A DNA stretch of 64,000 nucleotides from the NCBI RefSeq assembly GCF_036492835.1, contig NZ_AP025314.1, forward strand, positions 4,630,010 through 4,694,009. The letters run 5' to 3'. The stretch is from Fulvitalea axinellae. Lineage in GTDB: Bacteria; Bacteroidota; Bacteroidia; Cytophagales; Cyclobacteriaceae. The notes beneath the pieces were generated by a model. The model saw nothing but the letters and a program-made list of their open reading frames with translations. It searched no databases and was not told where the DNA came from. The position numbers and the translations under genes are program-made. Below are positions 1 to 9,513 of the stretch, one piece after another (the stretch's first letter is position 1; every line of letters begins with the position of its first letter).

Positions 1-965
1 AACCAGATAAGAAGAAGAACATTGACAATATTAAACGCTGTATGGAAAAGCGAAAGGCCATAACGGAAATAGTCTCCCGAACCTTCTGCGTATCCCAATA
101 CATCAACAATCATATACTTTACTCCCGAAACGAAAAACGGGAAGACCAAGAACATCCAGAGTACGCCGAATACGTTGAAAATCAAATGCGCTCGGGCGGC
201 TCGCTTGGCATAAACGTTACCGATCATCGCGGCCATATTCGCCGTAACCGTTGTTCCGATGTTCTCACCCATTACGATACCGCAAGCGATATCCAATGGA
301 ATAATACCGCTACTAACCAATGTCAGCGTAATAGCCATCGCCGCACTGGACGATTGTACAAGAACGGTAAGTAACGCTCCAAAAATCACGGCAATAGGCA
401 CTGCCGCAAACCCAAGATCATTCAAAAAAGAAATGAAAGACAAGGCTTCCGGATTACTTTTCATGTCTTGCGGAAGAATCGCCGTCATGGTACCCTTCAG
501 CTCCTGAAGACCCATAAAAAGCAAGGCGAAACCGATAAGCACTTCGGCCCACTGTTTTACTTTGACGTTCTTGGAGAACATCATAGGGAATGCCACCGCA
601 ATAATAGGCAATGCGATAGCCGCTATCTTGAATTTCCCGAATCCAAGAAACGACAACAACCAACTCGTGACCGTGGTACCGATATTGGCACCCATAATCA
701 CCCCGATGGACTGTCCCAAAGTCATAAGCCCCGCATTCACGAAACTCACCACCATCACCGTCGTGGCCGAAGAAGATTGGATCAGCACCGTAATGCCCAC
801 CCCGCTCAGGAGGCCCAATACCCGGTTTGACGTCATCGTCCCCAAAATAGAGCGCATCTTATCACCCGCTACATTTTGGATGCCTTCGCTCATCACTTTC
901 ATCCCGTAGATGAAAAAGCCCAAGGCACCGACGATTTTCAACAATTCAATAAATCCGAAGCTCAT
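1..965 (-). CDS. Na/Pi cotransporter family protein (3' end off window)
   Basis: Reading from the ATG at 965 gives a polytopic membrane protein starting MSFGFIELLKIVGALGFFIY and staying open to the window edge, so about 321 residues are visible and the C-terminus is missing. Two copies of the QSSSA motif (LIQSSSATT near residue 60 and LVQSSSAAM near 215), each followed by a GxNIGTT segment, are the inverted-repeat signature of the NaPi_cotrn family. The likely role is sodium-coupled phosphate uptake or efflux at the inner membrane. It is transcribed away from a second family member at 1453. A PhoU-like C-terminal domain is common in the family but cannot be checked here. Confidence 0.9.
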   Translation of the reverse strand, partial: MSFGFIELLKIVGALGFFIYGMKVMSEGIQNVAGDKMRSILGTMTSNRVLGLLSGVGITVLIQSSSATTVMVVSFVNAGLMTLGQSIGVIMGANIGTTVTSWLLSFLGFGKFKIAAIALPIIAVAFPMMFSKNVKVKQWAEVLIGFALLFMGLQELKGTMTAILPQDMKSNPEALSFISFLNDLGFAAVPIAVIFGALLTVLVQSSSAAMAITLTLVSSGIIPLDIACGIVMGENIGTTVTANMAAMIGNVYAKRAARAHLIFNVFGVLWMFLVFPFFVSGVKYMIVDVLGYAEGSGDYFRYGLSLFHTAFNIVNVLLLIW

Positions 966-1332
966 CAATTCAGTTGATTAGAGATAATAATTTCTTCGCA
1001 ATATCCGAAACCCTCACGTTCAGTTTACCGTAAGGTCTCGCATGCAAAGCAAGCACAAAGCTATATGGTTTTCAGAGATTGCATATTAAATTATTGTTAA
1101 TATATCTTGAGTTCATAAAAGGGTGCAAAAACGGATAAATTTTATTCACAAACGCCAAAAACGGACTTTTGACCCTAGCCTACCTCTGGCGAGACGCCTT
1201 TTTCTGAATGAACGTTCAGAGGATCACTTAATAAACCGGTCATATAGCGATTCGTAAGCCGGACAACTCTGATTTGGCATTTCTTAACAATTGCTTCATA
1301 AGACGAATACCTCAAATTCTACCTCAATGCGC

Positions 1333-1340
1333 TATTTTTG
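1333..1340 (+). promoter_or_regulatory. Candidate -7 box TATTTTTG in the divergent Na/Pi intergenic region
   Basis: The 487-base gap between the two divergent transporter genes holds no convincing ORF. The octamer fits the Bacteroidota TAnnTTTG -7 element and lies about 110 bases before the start at 1453. No TTG is found exactly 19 bases upstream, so this is a weak call. The rest of the gap shows no clear operator. Confidence 0.35.
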
Positions 1341-1452
1341 CTCACAGTTCGGACAACTGGGCAAGCTGACGGCATTCGATTTTTGCCAAAGCAGCGCTGA
1401 AAAAAACACCGAACTGGCATTGAGGGGACAAAAGTGATCGGATAGGGCGAGT

Positions 1453-2565
1453 ATGTTTAAGTCATCCAACATTACAGACAGATCCAGTAGCGTACAGCTC
1501 ATCGGCAAACTGCTGATGACGGCGTTTATTCTGGCTTTCTTCGTGTTTTCGGTGGAATTAACCACGGATGCTTTCGAGCATCTAGGGAAAGGTACGGCCC
1601 AAACCATACTCAGCGTTGCCTCCAACCCTTTCGTTGGCCTGTTTGTCGGCCTGTTGATCACGGCCCTGATCCAGAGTAGCTCCACTTGCACCTCAATGGT
1701 AATCGCATTGGTCGCAGCCAATACACTCAGCGTAAAGGACGCCATCCCGATAGTAATGGGAGCGAACGTTGGCACTACGCTAACCAGCACTATTGTGGCG
1801 CTCGGTTTCCTTTCGGAAAAGAAAAGCTTCCGCAAAGCCATTTCCGCCGCAATGCTCCATGACGCATTCAATATCCTTAGCGTCATGATCCTATTTCCCT
1901 TGGAGTTGCGCTATGGTATTCTTTCCAACTCCGCCGAGTGGCTGGCCGGAATGTTCAGTATCAACAAAACAACAGCCATTGGCGCCGAAACCCACCAATC
2001 CGCTTCCGACCTAACTTATTATTTAAGAAAATGGACAGGAAACGAATGGATTGTACTGGCGATTTCGTCAATTATGCTTTTCTCTTCCATCAAGCTGTTC
2101 TCTAGCTTTATATACAAAAAACTGATCTCCACGCCCCGAATCCTGATGCAAAACCTATTTTTCAGTTCGCCTTGGGGTTCCTTCGCCTTCGGGGGAGCAC
2201 TTACGGGCATGGTGCAGTCAAGCTCTATCACCACTTCCTTTGTGGTTCCTTTGGCCGCTACCGGCAAGGTCAGCGTAAAGCAAACCTTCCCTTTCGTCAT
2301 GGGTGCCAATGTCGGAACGACGATTACGGGATTTATAGCGGCCTACTCGCAGTCTGAGGCGGCTTTGATCATCGCCATCGTGCACTTTCTCCTTAACGCT
2401 TCGGGCACTTTGATCTTTATGCCTTTTCCTCCGTTACGCCAGATTCCGGTGCGTATCGCCAAAAATTTCGGCCGTCTTACGCTCAAAAACAGGCTCTACG
2501 GATTCGCCTACATCATTCTTACGTTCTTCCTGATCCCGTTCTTCCTGATTTATTTCAGCAAATAA
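1453..2565 (+). CDS. Na/Pi cotransporter family protein
   Basis: This 370-residue polytopic membrane protein has the duplicated NaPi_cotrn core: LIQSSSTCTSMVIAL near residue 75 and MVQSSSITTSFVVPL near residue 255, each followed by a GANVGTT segment. It is probably a sodium-coupled phosphate (or similar anion) transporter in the inner membrane. It diverges from the partial paralogue at 1-965, but the two differ clearly in sequence and probably have different kinetics or direction. No PhoU-like tail follows: the protein ends soon after the last membrane segment. A hairpin terminator follows directly. Confidence 0.88.
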   Translation: MFKSSNITDRSSSVQLIGKLLMTAFILAFFVFSVELTTDAFEHLGKGTAQTILSVASNPFVGLFVGLLITALIQSSSTCTSMVIALVAANTLSVKDAIPIVMGANVGTTLTSTIVALGFLSEKKSFRKAISAAMLHDAFNILSVMILFPLELRYGILSNSAEWLAGMFSINKTTAIGAETHQSASDLTYYLRKWTGNEWIVLAISSIMLFSSIKLFSSFIYKKLISTPRILMQNLFFSSPWGSFAFGGALTGMVQSSSITTSFVVPLAATGKVSVKQTFPFVMGANVGTTITGFIAAYSQSEAALIIAIVHFLLNASGTLIFMPFPPLRQIPVRIAKNFGRLTLKNRLYGFAYIILTFFLIPFFLIYFSK

Positions 2566-2570
2566 GCTGA

Positions 2571-2595
2571 GCGGAAACTTTTTTCCGCATTTTTC
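2571..2595 (+). terminator. Terminator after the Na/Pi cotransporter
   Basis: The arms GCGGAAA and TTTCCGC pair across a short T-rich loop and are followed by ATTTTT. It lies six bases after the stop at 2565. The remaining stretch to gmk (2596-2914) has only a 65-codon ORF without a recognisable product. Confidence 0.7.
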
Positions 2596-2914
2596 CCGTT
2601 TCTTTTATCTGACAAAGAGACGAACCAACAGACAAAAGCCCCGTTTCGAAACTAGAAAACCACAAACCGTGGCCTTTTCCGGTAAGATTTTCTAATTTCG
2701 CGCATGGCACGAGAAACGGCACGTAACACCCCGCCTTATCCCCAACAACGGGCGCTATCCGGCACCCGGGAATACGCCTGCCCGACTGCGAACATCCGCC
2801 ATACTCCCTTACCGTACAATATTTACAAAATCCGCAACCGAAAACGGCTGACGGACCGATGCGGTATTACCCAATTCACGGCAACAAAGACATATACATA
2901 AATCATCGAATCTT

Positions 2915-3490
2915 ATGGAGAAGAAGGAAGGCAAAGTCATCATATTCTCGGCGCCGTCAGGCTCGGGCAAAACCACCATCGTAAAGCATTTGCTCGATAC
3001 CCGCAACGATTTGGGTTTCTCGATTTCAGCATGCACCCGCGACAAACGAGGACGCGCCGAGGAAAACGGAAAAGACTATTATTTCCTGTCGCCTGAAGAT
3101 TTCAAGAAAAGAATCGACAACGACGAGTTTGTAGAGTGGGAGGAAGTGTACCAAGGAAACTTCTACGGCACACTGAAAACCGAAATCCAACGCATCTGGG
3201 ACGAGGGCAAACACGTGATCTTCGATGTGGACGTAAAGGGCGGACTCAATCTCAAAAACTATTTCGGAGAAAAAGCTCTAGCCGTATTCGTTAAAGTACC
3301 GAGCGTGGAAGAATTGGAGAAAAGACTTTCGGCCCGCGCGACTGACAACGAGCACAGCATCTCGCAACGAGTTTTCAAAGCCAAATTCGAGATGGGCTTC
3401 GAAAAGAAATTCGACGTTTCCATCCTTAACGAAGACCGCGAAAAGGCTTTCGCCGATGCGGAAAGGATTATCGGAGACTTCTTGGCCTAA
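2915..3490 (+). CDS. gmk: Guanylate kinase
   Basis: The 191-residue protein is the usual length for guanylate kinase, which phosphorylates GMP to GDP with ATP in the cytoplasm. The P-loop SAPSGSGKTT is at residues 12-21, followed by the GMP-binding region (SACTRDKRGRAEENGKDYYF) and the FDVDVKGG segment near residue 105. It lies 72 bases upstream of nadD on the same strand, so the two are probably cotranscribed. In many relatives a YicC-like gene precedes gmk, but none is seen here. Confidence 0.96.
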   Translation: MEKKEGKVIIFSAPSGSGKTTIVKHLLDTRNDLGFSISACTRDKRGRAEENGKDYYFLSPEDFKKRIDNDEFVEWEEVYQGNFYGTLKTEIQRIWDEGKHVIFDVDVKGGLNLKNYFGEKALAVFVKVPSVEELEKRLSARATDNEHSISQRVFKAKFEMGFEKKFDVSILNEDREKAFADAERIIGDFLA

Positions 3491-3562
3491 ACTTTAATGG
3501 TCAGCAAATAACAACAGGCGCATCGGAAGGCGCGCTATTTTTTTCACGAAAAACGGGAAAGC

Positions 3563-4132
3563 ATGAAGATCGGACTGTTCTTCGGGTCGTTTAACCCTAT
3601 CCACGTCGGCCATTTAATTATTGGCGAGTCTATGCTGGAACATGCCGGATTCGACCAAGTATGGTATGTGGTTTCGCCACAAAACCCTTTCAAATCAAGA
3701 AAATCCCTCCTACACGAATTCGACCGGTATGATATGGTAGTCGCGGCGGTGGAAAAGAATGACCGCCTTAGCCCTTGCGACGTGGAATTCAGGATGCCGA
3801 AACCGAGTTATACGGTGGATACGCTGGCGTATTTGGGAGAAAAACACCCTAATTACGACTTCAGCGTAATCATTGGAGGCGACAACCTTTCGCATTTTCA
3901 TAAATGGAAAAACCACGAAGTCATTCTTGAAAAAGGAGTAGTGGTTTATCCGCGTCCCGGAGCGAAACCCAGTCGCTTCGACGATCATCCGAACGTTAGG
4001 TTTATCGACGCCCCAATGGTAGACATCTCGGCCACTTTTATCAGGGAAAATATTAGGGAAGGAAAATCTATCCGCTACTTAGTGACCGAACCGGTTATGG
4101 AGTTAATAGATTCCCGCAGGTATTTTCTCTAA
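3563..4132 (+). CDS. nadD: Nicotinate-nucleotide adenylyltransferase
   Basis: This enzyme adenylates nicotinate mononucleotide in NAD synthesis. The nucleotidyltransferase motif GSFNPIHVGH is at residues 8-17, and the second ATP-binding signature ISATFIREN lies near the C-terminus, as expected for NadD. The length of 189 residues is normal. It follows gmk with a short gap. The ATG at 3563 is directly followed by the hydrophobic first strand KIGLFF, which supports this start. Confidence 0.95.
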   Translation: MKIGLFFGSFNPIHVGHLIIGESMLEHAGFDQVWYVVSPQNPFKSRKSLLHEFDRYDMVVAAVEKNDRLSPCDVEFRMPKPSYTVDTLAYLGEKHPNYDFSVIIGGDNLSHFHKWKNHEVILEKGVVVYPRPGAKPSRFDDHPNVRFIDAPMVDISATFIRENIREGKSIRYLVTEPVMELIDSRRYFL

Positions 4133-4182
4133 ACTCTCCGCCTATTTCATATTTACGCAAGTCCCGTTTCTCAAAAAATATC

Positions 4183-4213
4183 AAAAAGGAAGCCGCCCGT
4201 TGGGGGCGGCTTC
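4183..4213 (-). terminator. Terminator for the membrane protein gene at 4242-5048
   Basis: The 10-bp arms GAAGCCGCCC and GGGCGGCTTC pair. Read on the minus strand, the hairpin is followed by CCTTTTTGATATTTTTT. It lies between convergent nadD and the membrane protein gene. Confidence 0.75.
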
Positions 4214-4241
4214 AGTTCATGCTGATGAGTGAGCATGGAAA

Positions 4242-5048
4242 CTAAACGGAAACGGAGAAATTATGTCTATTAGTACTGGATGATTCTTTTTCTTTGATAT
4301 AGCTTCTGGTAGTCAAATACTTGCGATCAAATTCGGATTCGGGCTCGGGAAAAGGCTGACGTTTTGTGCTGATTCGCACTAAATACACCGTGTCCATCAC
4401 CGCACAAAGCCCTCCGGCCAACACGAAGAAGAAGCCAAACATACCGTCTGAATAAACGGTGTAGAGCAATACGCTAAAAGAGAGAGTGCCCACCAATTTC
4501 GACCAAGCTATAAGTTTAGATCCATTTTTATAATAAGGATCGAGCGAGAGCATGATATAACCAAACGACATGATGATATTGGTTATCAGCGCACTCATCG
4601 GACCCAGATTTTCGTTCAGATCTACGGTCGTGATAAATATATATTGCATCCAAGTAAGGAAAACCAACACCGCAGTCACCCCGATATACCAGTAAAGGTT
4701 TCTGGGAGTCTCTATCAATTGGGATTTTCCCCAACGGTACAAAGCGTACAAAACGAAAATGTCTAGACCTAACCAAATCCGGTTGATCAAAACACCTGTA
4801 CTGTTACCGGGAAGAATACCGTGACGTTCGGGAATAAAGAAGGACACCGCAAGGTCTCCGCTAATACTTAGGCAGATGGCCGCGATAGGCAATAAAAGCA
4901 CTTTCCGGGCCACCCCTTGCCTTATGGCCAAAAGATAAACCATGGCCCAAGCCACAGCGCCCACCGCATACAACGCATAGTGCCAGTTTTGGTATGAATC
5001 TAATATAGGCGCCGTAATAATGCCTAACGACGGAATATTTAATGTCAT
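4242..5048 (-). CDS. Hypothetical polytopic membrane protein
   Basis: The 268-residue protein has roughly seven hydrophobic segments between residues 20 and 225 and a polar, charged C-terminal tail. The size, the spacing of segments, and the patterns SISGDLAVSF after the second helix and NRIWLGLDIFVLYALYRWG after the third loosely recall bacterial transmembrane (Pyr4-type) terpene cyclases, which have an acidic residue at these places. That resemblance is only a suggestion. No neighbour is an isoprenoid gene. A short unassigned ORF (5053-5271) ends four bases upstream. Confidence 0.6.
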   Translation of the reverse strand: MTLNIPSLGIITAPILDSYQNWHYALYAVGAVAWAMVYLLAIRQGVARKVLLLPIAAICLSISGDLAVSFFIPERHGILPGNSTGVLINRIWLGLDIFVLYALYRWGKSQLIETPRNLYWYIGVTAVLVFLTWMQYIFITTVDLNENLGPMSALITNIIMSFGYIMLSLDPYYKNGSKLIAWSKLVGTLSFSVLLYTVYSDGMFGFFFVLAGGLCAVMDTVYLVRISTKRQPFPEPESEFDRKYLTTRSYIKEKESSSTNRHNFSVSV

Positions 5049-5375
5049 GCGCTTACAGACTAATCGGTTTCTGAAGATTGGTTTTAGGACTTTTCACACG
5101 AAAAAGCCCAAACCAGAAGTATAACGTGCCGGAAACCATAACCCAGGCTCCGCTTTGGCGTGAAAAATTCGCCTTAGGCGCTAGCACCGGCACATTATCC
5201 ATTTTTTTCCGTATCCAAACCTCTCCGTTAATCCCCTTAGGGCCAGAGAAAACGAATGACCCATCGCCCACTAAAAGTTATCGGGGCGTTCCGCCAATCG
5301 CATGGGCTAATATCAGGCTTAGGGAGCCGTCTAACAAAAAAATGTGACGTATGACCTGAATGGTGGTACGAAAAC

Positions 5376-5404
5376 AAAAACGGCCCCTAACAGGAGCCGT
5401 TTTT
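5376..5404 (-). terminator. Terminator after the LytTR regulator gene
   Basis: AAAAACGGC pairs with GCCGTTTTT, with an inner CCT/AGG extension and one mismatch. The arm supplies the T-run on either strand. It lies 25 bases after the regulator stop at 5429. Confidence 0.65.
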
Positions 5405-5428
5405 CATTTTTATATCCGGAAACCGAGC

Positions 5429-6157
5429 TTAACTAAACACGCTCAATCTTGCGAACAAATCGTCTTTATGAGTCTTGGATAGCGGAATCGCTTCCTTTCC
5501 GATCATGACATGATTCACGCTGACGGCCTCAATATCATTCAGGTTAATGATATAGGATTTGTGACATTGGAAAAAGTACTCGGGAAGCTCCTTCATAAAG
5601 GACTTGAACGAATTCCTGATCAAGTATTGGACGTTCCCCTGACAGCTGATTTCCAAATAATTACCGGCTCCTTTTACCCACTGTACATCGCTCAGCTTCA
5701 CTTTGGTAAAAAGGTGATCTTGCTTAACGAAAATCGCATCCTTTACAGACATGCGTCCTTCGCTGGCTTTCTTCGTCCAGAAATTATTCCAAGCCACCGC
5801 AATGGTCGCCCGCAAACCGTCATGCGTAAACGGCTTATTCAAATACGCCGAAGGCTTAGTGTTCATAACACGCTTCATCGTGCCCTCATCAGCGTAAGAA
5901 GTAACATAGATATAGGGCACGTCATAGGCTTCGTCAATCATTTTGGCTACAGCCACACCGTCTTTTTCCCCGTTGATATTAATGTCGAGAAGTACCAAAT
6001 CGGGGTCCAAGTCACGCAAAGCGTCCACAGCCTCCTCAAAAGAGCTAGCTATGCCCACCACTTTGTTACCTCCGCTTTCCAGCGCAAAACGCATATCTTC
6101 CGCAATAATCAGTTCATCCTCTACGATAAGGATGTCAAGGCTGTCGTTGAGTATCAT
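5429..6157 (-). CDS. LytTR-family response regulator
   Basis: This 242-residue two-component regulator has a receiver domain (residues 7-125) followed by a LytTR DNA-binding domain (about 145-240). The acidic pair E13/D14, phosphoacceptor D58 in LVLLDINI, T86 and K108 (LNKPF) are all present. The LytTR half contains the HKSYIINL core typical of these regulators. Its ATG overlaps the stop of the sensor kinase gene by four bases, so the two form an operon. Because that kinase gene is split by an insertion sequence, this regulator may now lack its normal input or promoter activity. Confidence 0.92.
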   Translation of the reverse strand: MILNDSLDILIVEDELIIAEDMRFALESGGNKVVGIASSFEEAVDALRDLDPDLVLLDININGEKDGVAVAKMIDEAYDVPYIYVTSYADEGTMKRVMNTKPSAYLNKPFTHDGLRATIAVAWNNFWTKKASEGRMSVKDAIFVKQDHLFTKVKLSDVQWVKGAGNYLEISCQGNVQYLIRNSFKSFMKELPEYFFQCHKSYIINLNDIEAVSVNHVMIGKEAIPLSKTHKDDLFARLSVFS

Positions 6158-7862
6158 TTCACGTCACTTTTTTTGAATTGGATATGGAAGCGGGCGCCGT
6201 TACTGTTAGATGTATCAAAATCGGCTTGGCCATGAAGCTGGCGCGAAAGAATCTGTACCAAGCGCAATCCCAAGGAGCTGGCCTTTGAAATATCAAAGTC
6301 CGAAGGCAGGCCTTTTCCGTTATCGCTATATGTCATCACCATAAAACCTTCTTTTTCGGCTTCCGAGAACTCAATACGGATATGCCCGGATATTTCCGGA
6401 GAAAAGGCGTATTTACAGCTATTCGTTAGAAGTTCGTTCACAATCAATCCCAAAGGCACGGCCACATCCATTTCCAACATCAAATCACGGGACTCGACAG
6501 TCAGGGAAACCGGCTTTTGTCCCGGTCCGGAAGGCTTAACTGTATTCAAAACAATATTAGCCAATTGCTCAATATAGTTCCGAATGTCGATATGTGACAG
6601 GTCATCGTGAGAGTAGAGTTTCTGGTGGATCAAGGCAATCGATTCCACACGGTTACGCCCTTCATTCAAGGCCTGAATGGATTGCTCGTCATGCGTTGAG
6701 GACGATTGTAGGCTCAATAAACTGGAAACAATCTGCAAATTGTTCTTTACTCTGTGGTGGATCTCCTTAAGCAAGGTTTCCTTCTCCTCAAGTGACCTTG
6801 AGATAATTTTCTCATTCTCTTCCAACAAGGATTTTTGTTTGTCCAAAGTCTGGTTGACCTTCCGAACAAGAATATTACGACGATACAAAGCGATTGAAAA
6901 AGTAGCGACGAGCAACAACCCAAGTCCCAACATTCCCAAGGTAAGAAGTCTTGTACGGTTGGTATAACGAAGCTTCTCAAGTGTCGCCTCTTGCTTCGAC
7001 AGTTCATAGGTTGTCCGCATATTGCCGATCTCCAAATGAGCCTTTTCTAGATTAAGGCTATCTTTATAAGCTTGGGTCAGCTGAGAGTAGAAATAAGCAC
7101 TATCCCACTTATGAAGAGCTTCAAAGGATTCTGCCAGAAGGTTTGACGCCTCGATTTTCTGATCCGACAACTTATCTCTTTTCGCCATCAAGTGGCTTCG
7201 ACCAGCTTGGGTAATGGCATCAGCAAAATCTTCCTGCTGAAACTTCACTTGCGCCAAGGCATTTAACAGCATAGTAGCCGGGTAGGCATCTTTCTGTTCC
7301 AAGAAAAAATTAATGGCGTCTTCTACGGCTTTTTTACCTTGTAATGTATCTCCCAGACTCATATTGGTAAGGCCTAGGTTAGCCGATATCATTGCATCTA
7401 AGTATAGTTGCGCTCCCTCTTTAGTAGATTCTTGAGCCCTAGAAAAATAATATCTGGCAGAATCAAATTGAGAGTTAAGCCTAAAGGCTTCCCCAACGTT
7501 GATACGAGCCATTAATATAACATTCTGCGCATTCATATCAAGACCGTGGGACAAGGACAACTTATGATAGAAAATTGCCTTAGATGAATTTTTTTGGCGG
7601 GCACAGATTGTCCCCATTTGTGAATAGGTGGCTGCAAGCCCTGCCTTATCATTTACACTCTCGAATATCTTAATCGCTTTTAAATTATATGAAAACGCTT
7701 GTGATAATTCATCAGTATTTATTAGTGCAATACTCCTTTCATTATATGCATCCGCAAGGATTAAAGAGTCCGAAATGTTATTTGCCTCTTCTAAGAGTCT
7801 TGTGGAAAAAAAATCTGCTTCTGATCGACTAATTGAAGGAGCTTTGAGAATTTTAGTATATA
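6154..7862 (-). pseudogene. TPR sensor histidine kinase, 3' part of an IS-split gene
   Basis: This is the main part of a sensor kinase: TPR-like helices, a membrane helix (near 6970-6890), a coiled coil, then a HisKA_2-type dimerisation domain with EIHHRVKNNLQ (H codon at 6759-6757) and an HATPase domain with NELLTNSCKYAF and DNGKGLP. The reading frame has no stop upstream of the ATG at 7617. It runs on to 7862, where IS copy 1 begins. Joined across the IS with one copy of the TATATA duplication removed, it continues in frame from the signal-peptide fragment at 9514-9640, giving a 609-residue protein. A shortened 487-residue product from 7617 is possible but would lack the signal peptide. Confidence 0.9.
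7857..7862. repeat. Target duplication TATATA, left side of IS copy 1
   Basis: The same six bases occur at 9514-9519 on the other side of the element. Since the IS ends are flanked by T/A bases, the exact size (4-6 bp) depends on where the ends are drawn. Confidence 0.75.
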
Positions 7863-9513
7863 GGGTTTACTGAAAAAGCCCAGAGGGCTACCCAGCTAGG
7901 ATATTTTGCCAGACAGTCTTTTCCTGTTTCTTTTCGCCGTCTTGAAGCCATATCCCGTATTTCCAGCTCAAGAAAACAAGGTCAAAAAAGATTTCGCTCT
8001 GAAATCTTTTCAAGTTGGCCACGAAGAAAATGCAGGCGATCCATGAAAGCGAAGTGTCCGCTCTCCTTGCCTGTATTTTGTCCAATCCGTGTCCCCGTTT
8101 CACTTCCCCGAATTTTCCTTCCGCCCTGCTCCGGTGCCGTTGGTGAAGCGTCCGGTTTTCCTTGCGTTCCCTGATTTTTTCGGGACTTGAGGGAGGCCTT
8201 CCCAACGGGGAGCCCACGAATTCCACACCCGCGCCGGACATGGTCTGCCGGGCGTTCCTGTTTCCGTAAATCTTGTCCCCGACGAATTTGCCGAGCTTCA
8301 TTTCCGGGTTTCTCTCCCCGAAACTGTCGATGTGCCCGCGGATCACTTCCGCGTCACCCTCGTAGTAAGCGTCCCATTGCGCCTTGTCCAGATAGGAATA
8401 GCCTTCGTGAAGGCTTACGGACAATTTGGCGCCGAACTCGGTGTCGCTTCCGTTTTTGCCCCGGACTATCGGCCGGACATGGGGCTGGAAGACGTTCACG
8501 ATGCGGCCGTCCACCCTGTTGGCACCGGTCTCCAGCATGAGCGACTGTTGCCTGGCGATTTCGTGAAGCACCATCAGAATCTTCAAAAACCTGCTTTTTA
8601 GGCGTATAACGCCCTTGTTGGCCTCTATGAGGCTGTCGATATGCCGTAGGTTCCGTTCCAGATAATTCAGCTGTCGGCGTGCGCACACGCGCCAGAATTC
8701 GGCTCCTTTCCTCTTTTTTCTCGTCGCCCCGACATATTCCCTATGGGCTTTATCCCGGTAAGTCCGGGGCTTTTTGGATAAACCGGAATCCCTGGCGACG
8801 GGCCAAAGGAGGTCGATGATTTTCTCCGACTGCACCCTCGCCGTAGCCAACAGCCCAAGGTCCGTGGGGTATGGAATCTCTTGCGGCGCCACCGTCGCGT
8901 CGCAGGAGACAACCCGCTTGTCATCTTCGGCGTCCCCGGAATGCCCGTCTTTGGACCCTTCATCCCGATCGCCCTCCGCAATACGGATCCCCTCGTGTTG
9001 CAAAAGCGAACTCATCCTGTTAAAATCCCCGTACCCGAGCCGCTTGCGGACCGTCGTGAACAGCGAAGGGTCAAAGGCCTTTTCCGTGGTGAACGAGCCG
9101 AGTCCCACGAAATACTGGAGATACGGATTTTCTTTGATTTGTTCTATCGCCTCGGCGTCCGAAACGTTCAGCTTATGCTTCACGATCAGCGCGCCGATGA
9201 CCAGCCGGGCCGGTTTGCACGGACTGCCCTTGCCCGTCGACATTTTCGATTCGTAGACCAAACCCAATTCCGCCCAGGGGATGGAGTTGGCCAACTTCAC
9301 CCATCTGTTTTCCGGGTTAAGGCGCCCTATTTCCGGGTCCAAAAAACCTTCTATACTCAATTGCGAGGAACTTGTCTTGATCATAGGTGCAAGGGAAAAA
9401 ATGCTCTCAGTCCTTTCTAAGGCCAATTTACGAATATTCCCTGTGCTTTGGAAAGGGAAACAAGCTACCTAATCCACTGATAATCTTGTGGTTTTTACTT
9501 TTTCAGTAAACCC
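7863..9513 (-). mobile_element. IS5/IS1182-type insertion sequence, copy 1
   Basis: The element is 1651 bp and bounded by 16-bp perfect inverted repeats GGGTTTACTGAAAAAG. It carries one transposase gene on the minus strand. It lies inside the sensor kinase gene. A second copy at 16641-18291 is the same length, in opposite orientation and identical wherever compared, which points to recent transposition. The family name comes from the transposase type, not from a database match. Confidence 0.93.
7888..9381 (-). CDS. Transposase of IS copy 1 (DUF772 / DDE type)
   Basis: The 497-residue transposase starts at the ATG giving MIKTSSSQLSIEGF. A TTG 45 bases upstream in the same frame is less likely. 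An N-terminal DUF772-like region (about residues 20-100, with LVIGALIVKHKLNVSDAEAI) is followed by a DDE catalytic core. Candidate catalytic residues are the D of SCDATV, the D of VGDKIYG and the E of RAEGKFGE. The reading frame is intact, so the element may still move. The protein is identical to that of copy 2. Confidence 0.93.
   Translation of the reverse strand: MKTSSSQLSIEGFLDPEIGRLNPENRWVKLANSIPWAELGLVYESKMSTGKGSPCKPARLVIGALIVKHKLNVSDAEAIEQIKENPYLQYFVGLGSFTTEKAFDPSLFTTVRKRLGYGDFNRMSSLLQHEGIRIAEGDRDEGSKDGHSGDAEDDKRVVSCDATVAPQEIPYPTDLGLLATARVQSEKIIDLLWPVARDSGLSKKPRTYRDKAHREYVGATRKKRKGAEFWRVCARRQLNYLERNLRHIDSLIEANKGVIRLKSRFLKILMVLHEIARQQSLMLETGANRVDGRIVNVFQPHVRPIVRGKNGSDTEFGAKLSVSLHEGYSYLDKAQWDAYYEGDAEVIRGHIDSFGERNPEMKLGKFVGDKIYGNRNARQTMSGAGVEFVGSPLGRPPSSPEKIRERKENRTLHQRHRSRAEGKFGEVKRGHGLDKIQARRADTSLSWIACIFFVANLKRFQSEIFFDLVFLSWKYGIWLQDGEKKQEKTVWQNILAG

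Noticed and set aside
1332..1886. 184-codon minus-strand ORF opposite the Na/Pi cotransporter
   Set aside because: It is antisense to a gene with clear family motifs and has no own signature.
2704..2901. 65-codon plus-strand ORF before gmk
   Set aside because: Basic, low-complexity product with no signature. It lies in the leader of gmk.
5053..5271. 72-codon minus-strand ORF starting with GTG just upstream of the membrane protein gene
   Set aside because: It has a hydrophobic stretch and ends four bases before the next start, but no family resemblance and an odd start codon. I could not separate it from chance.
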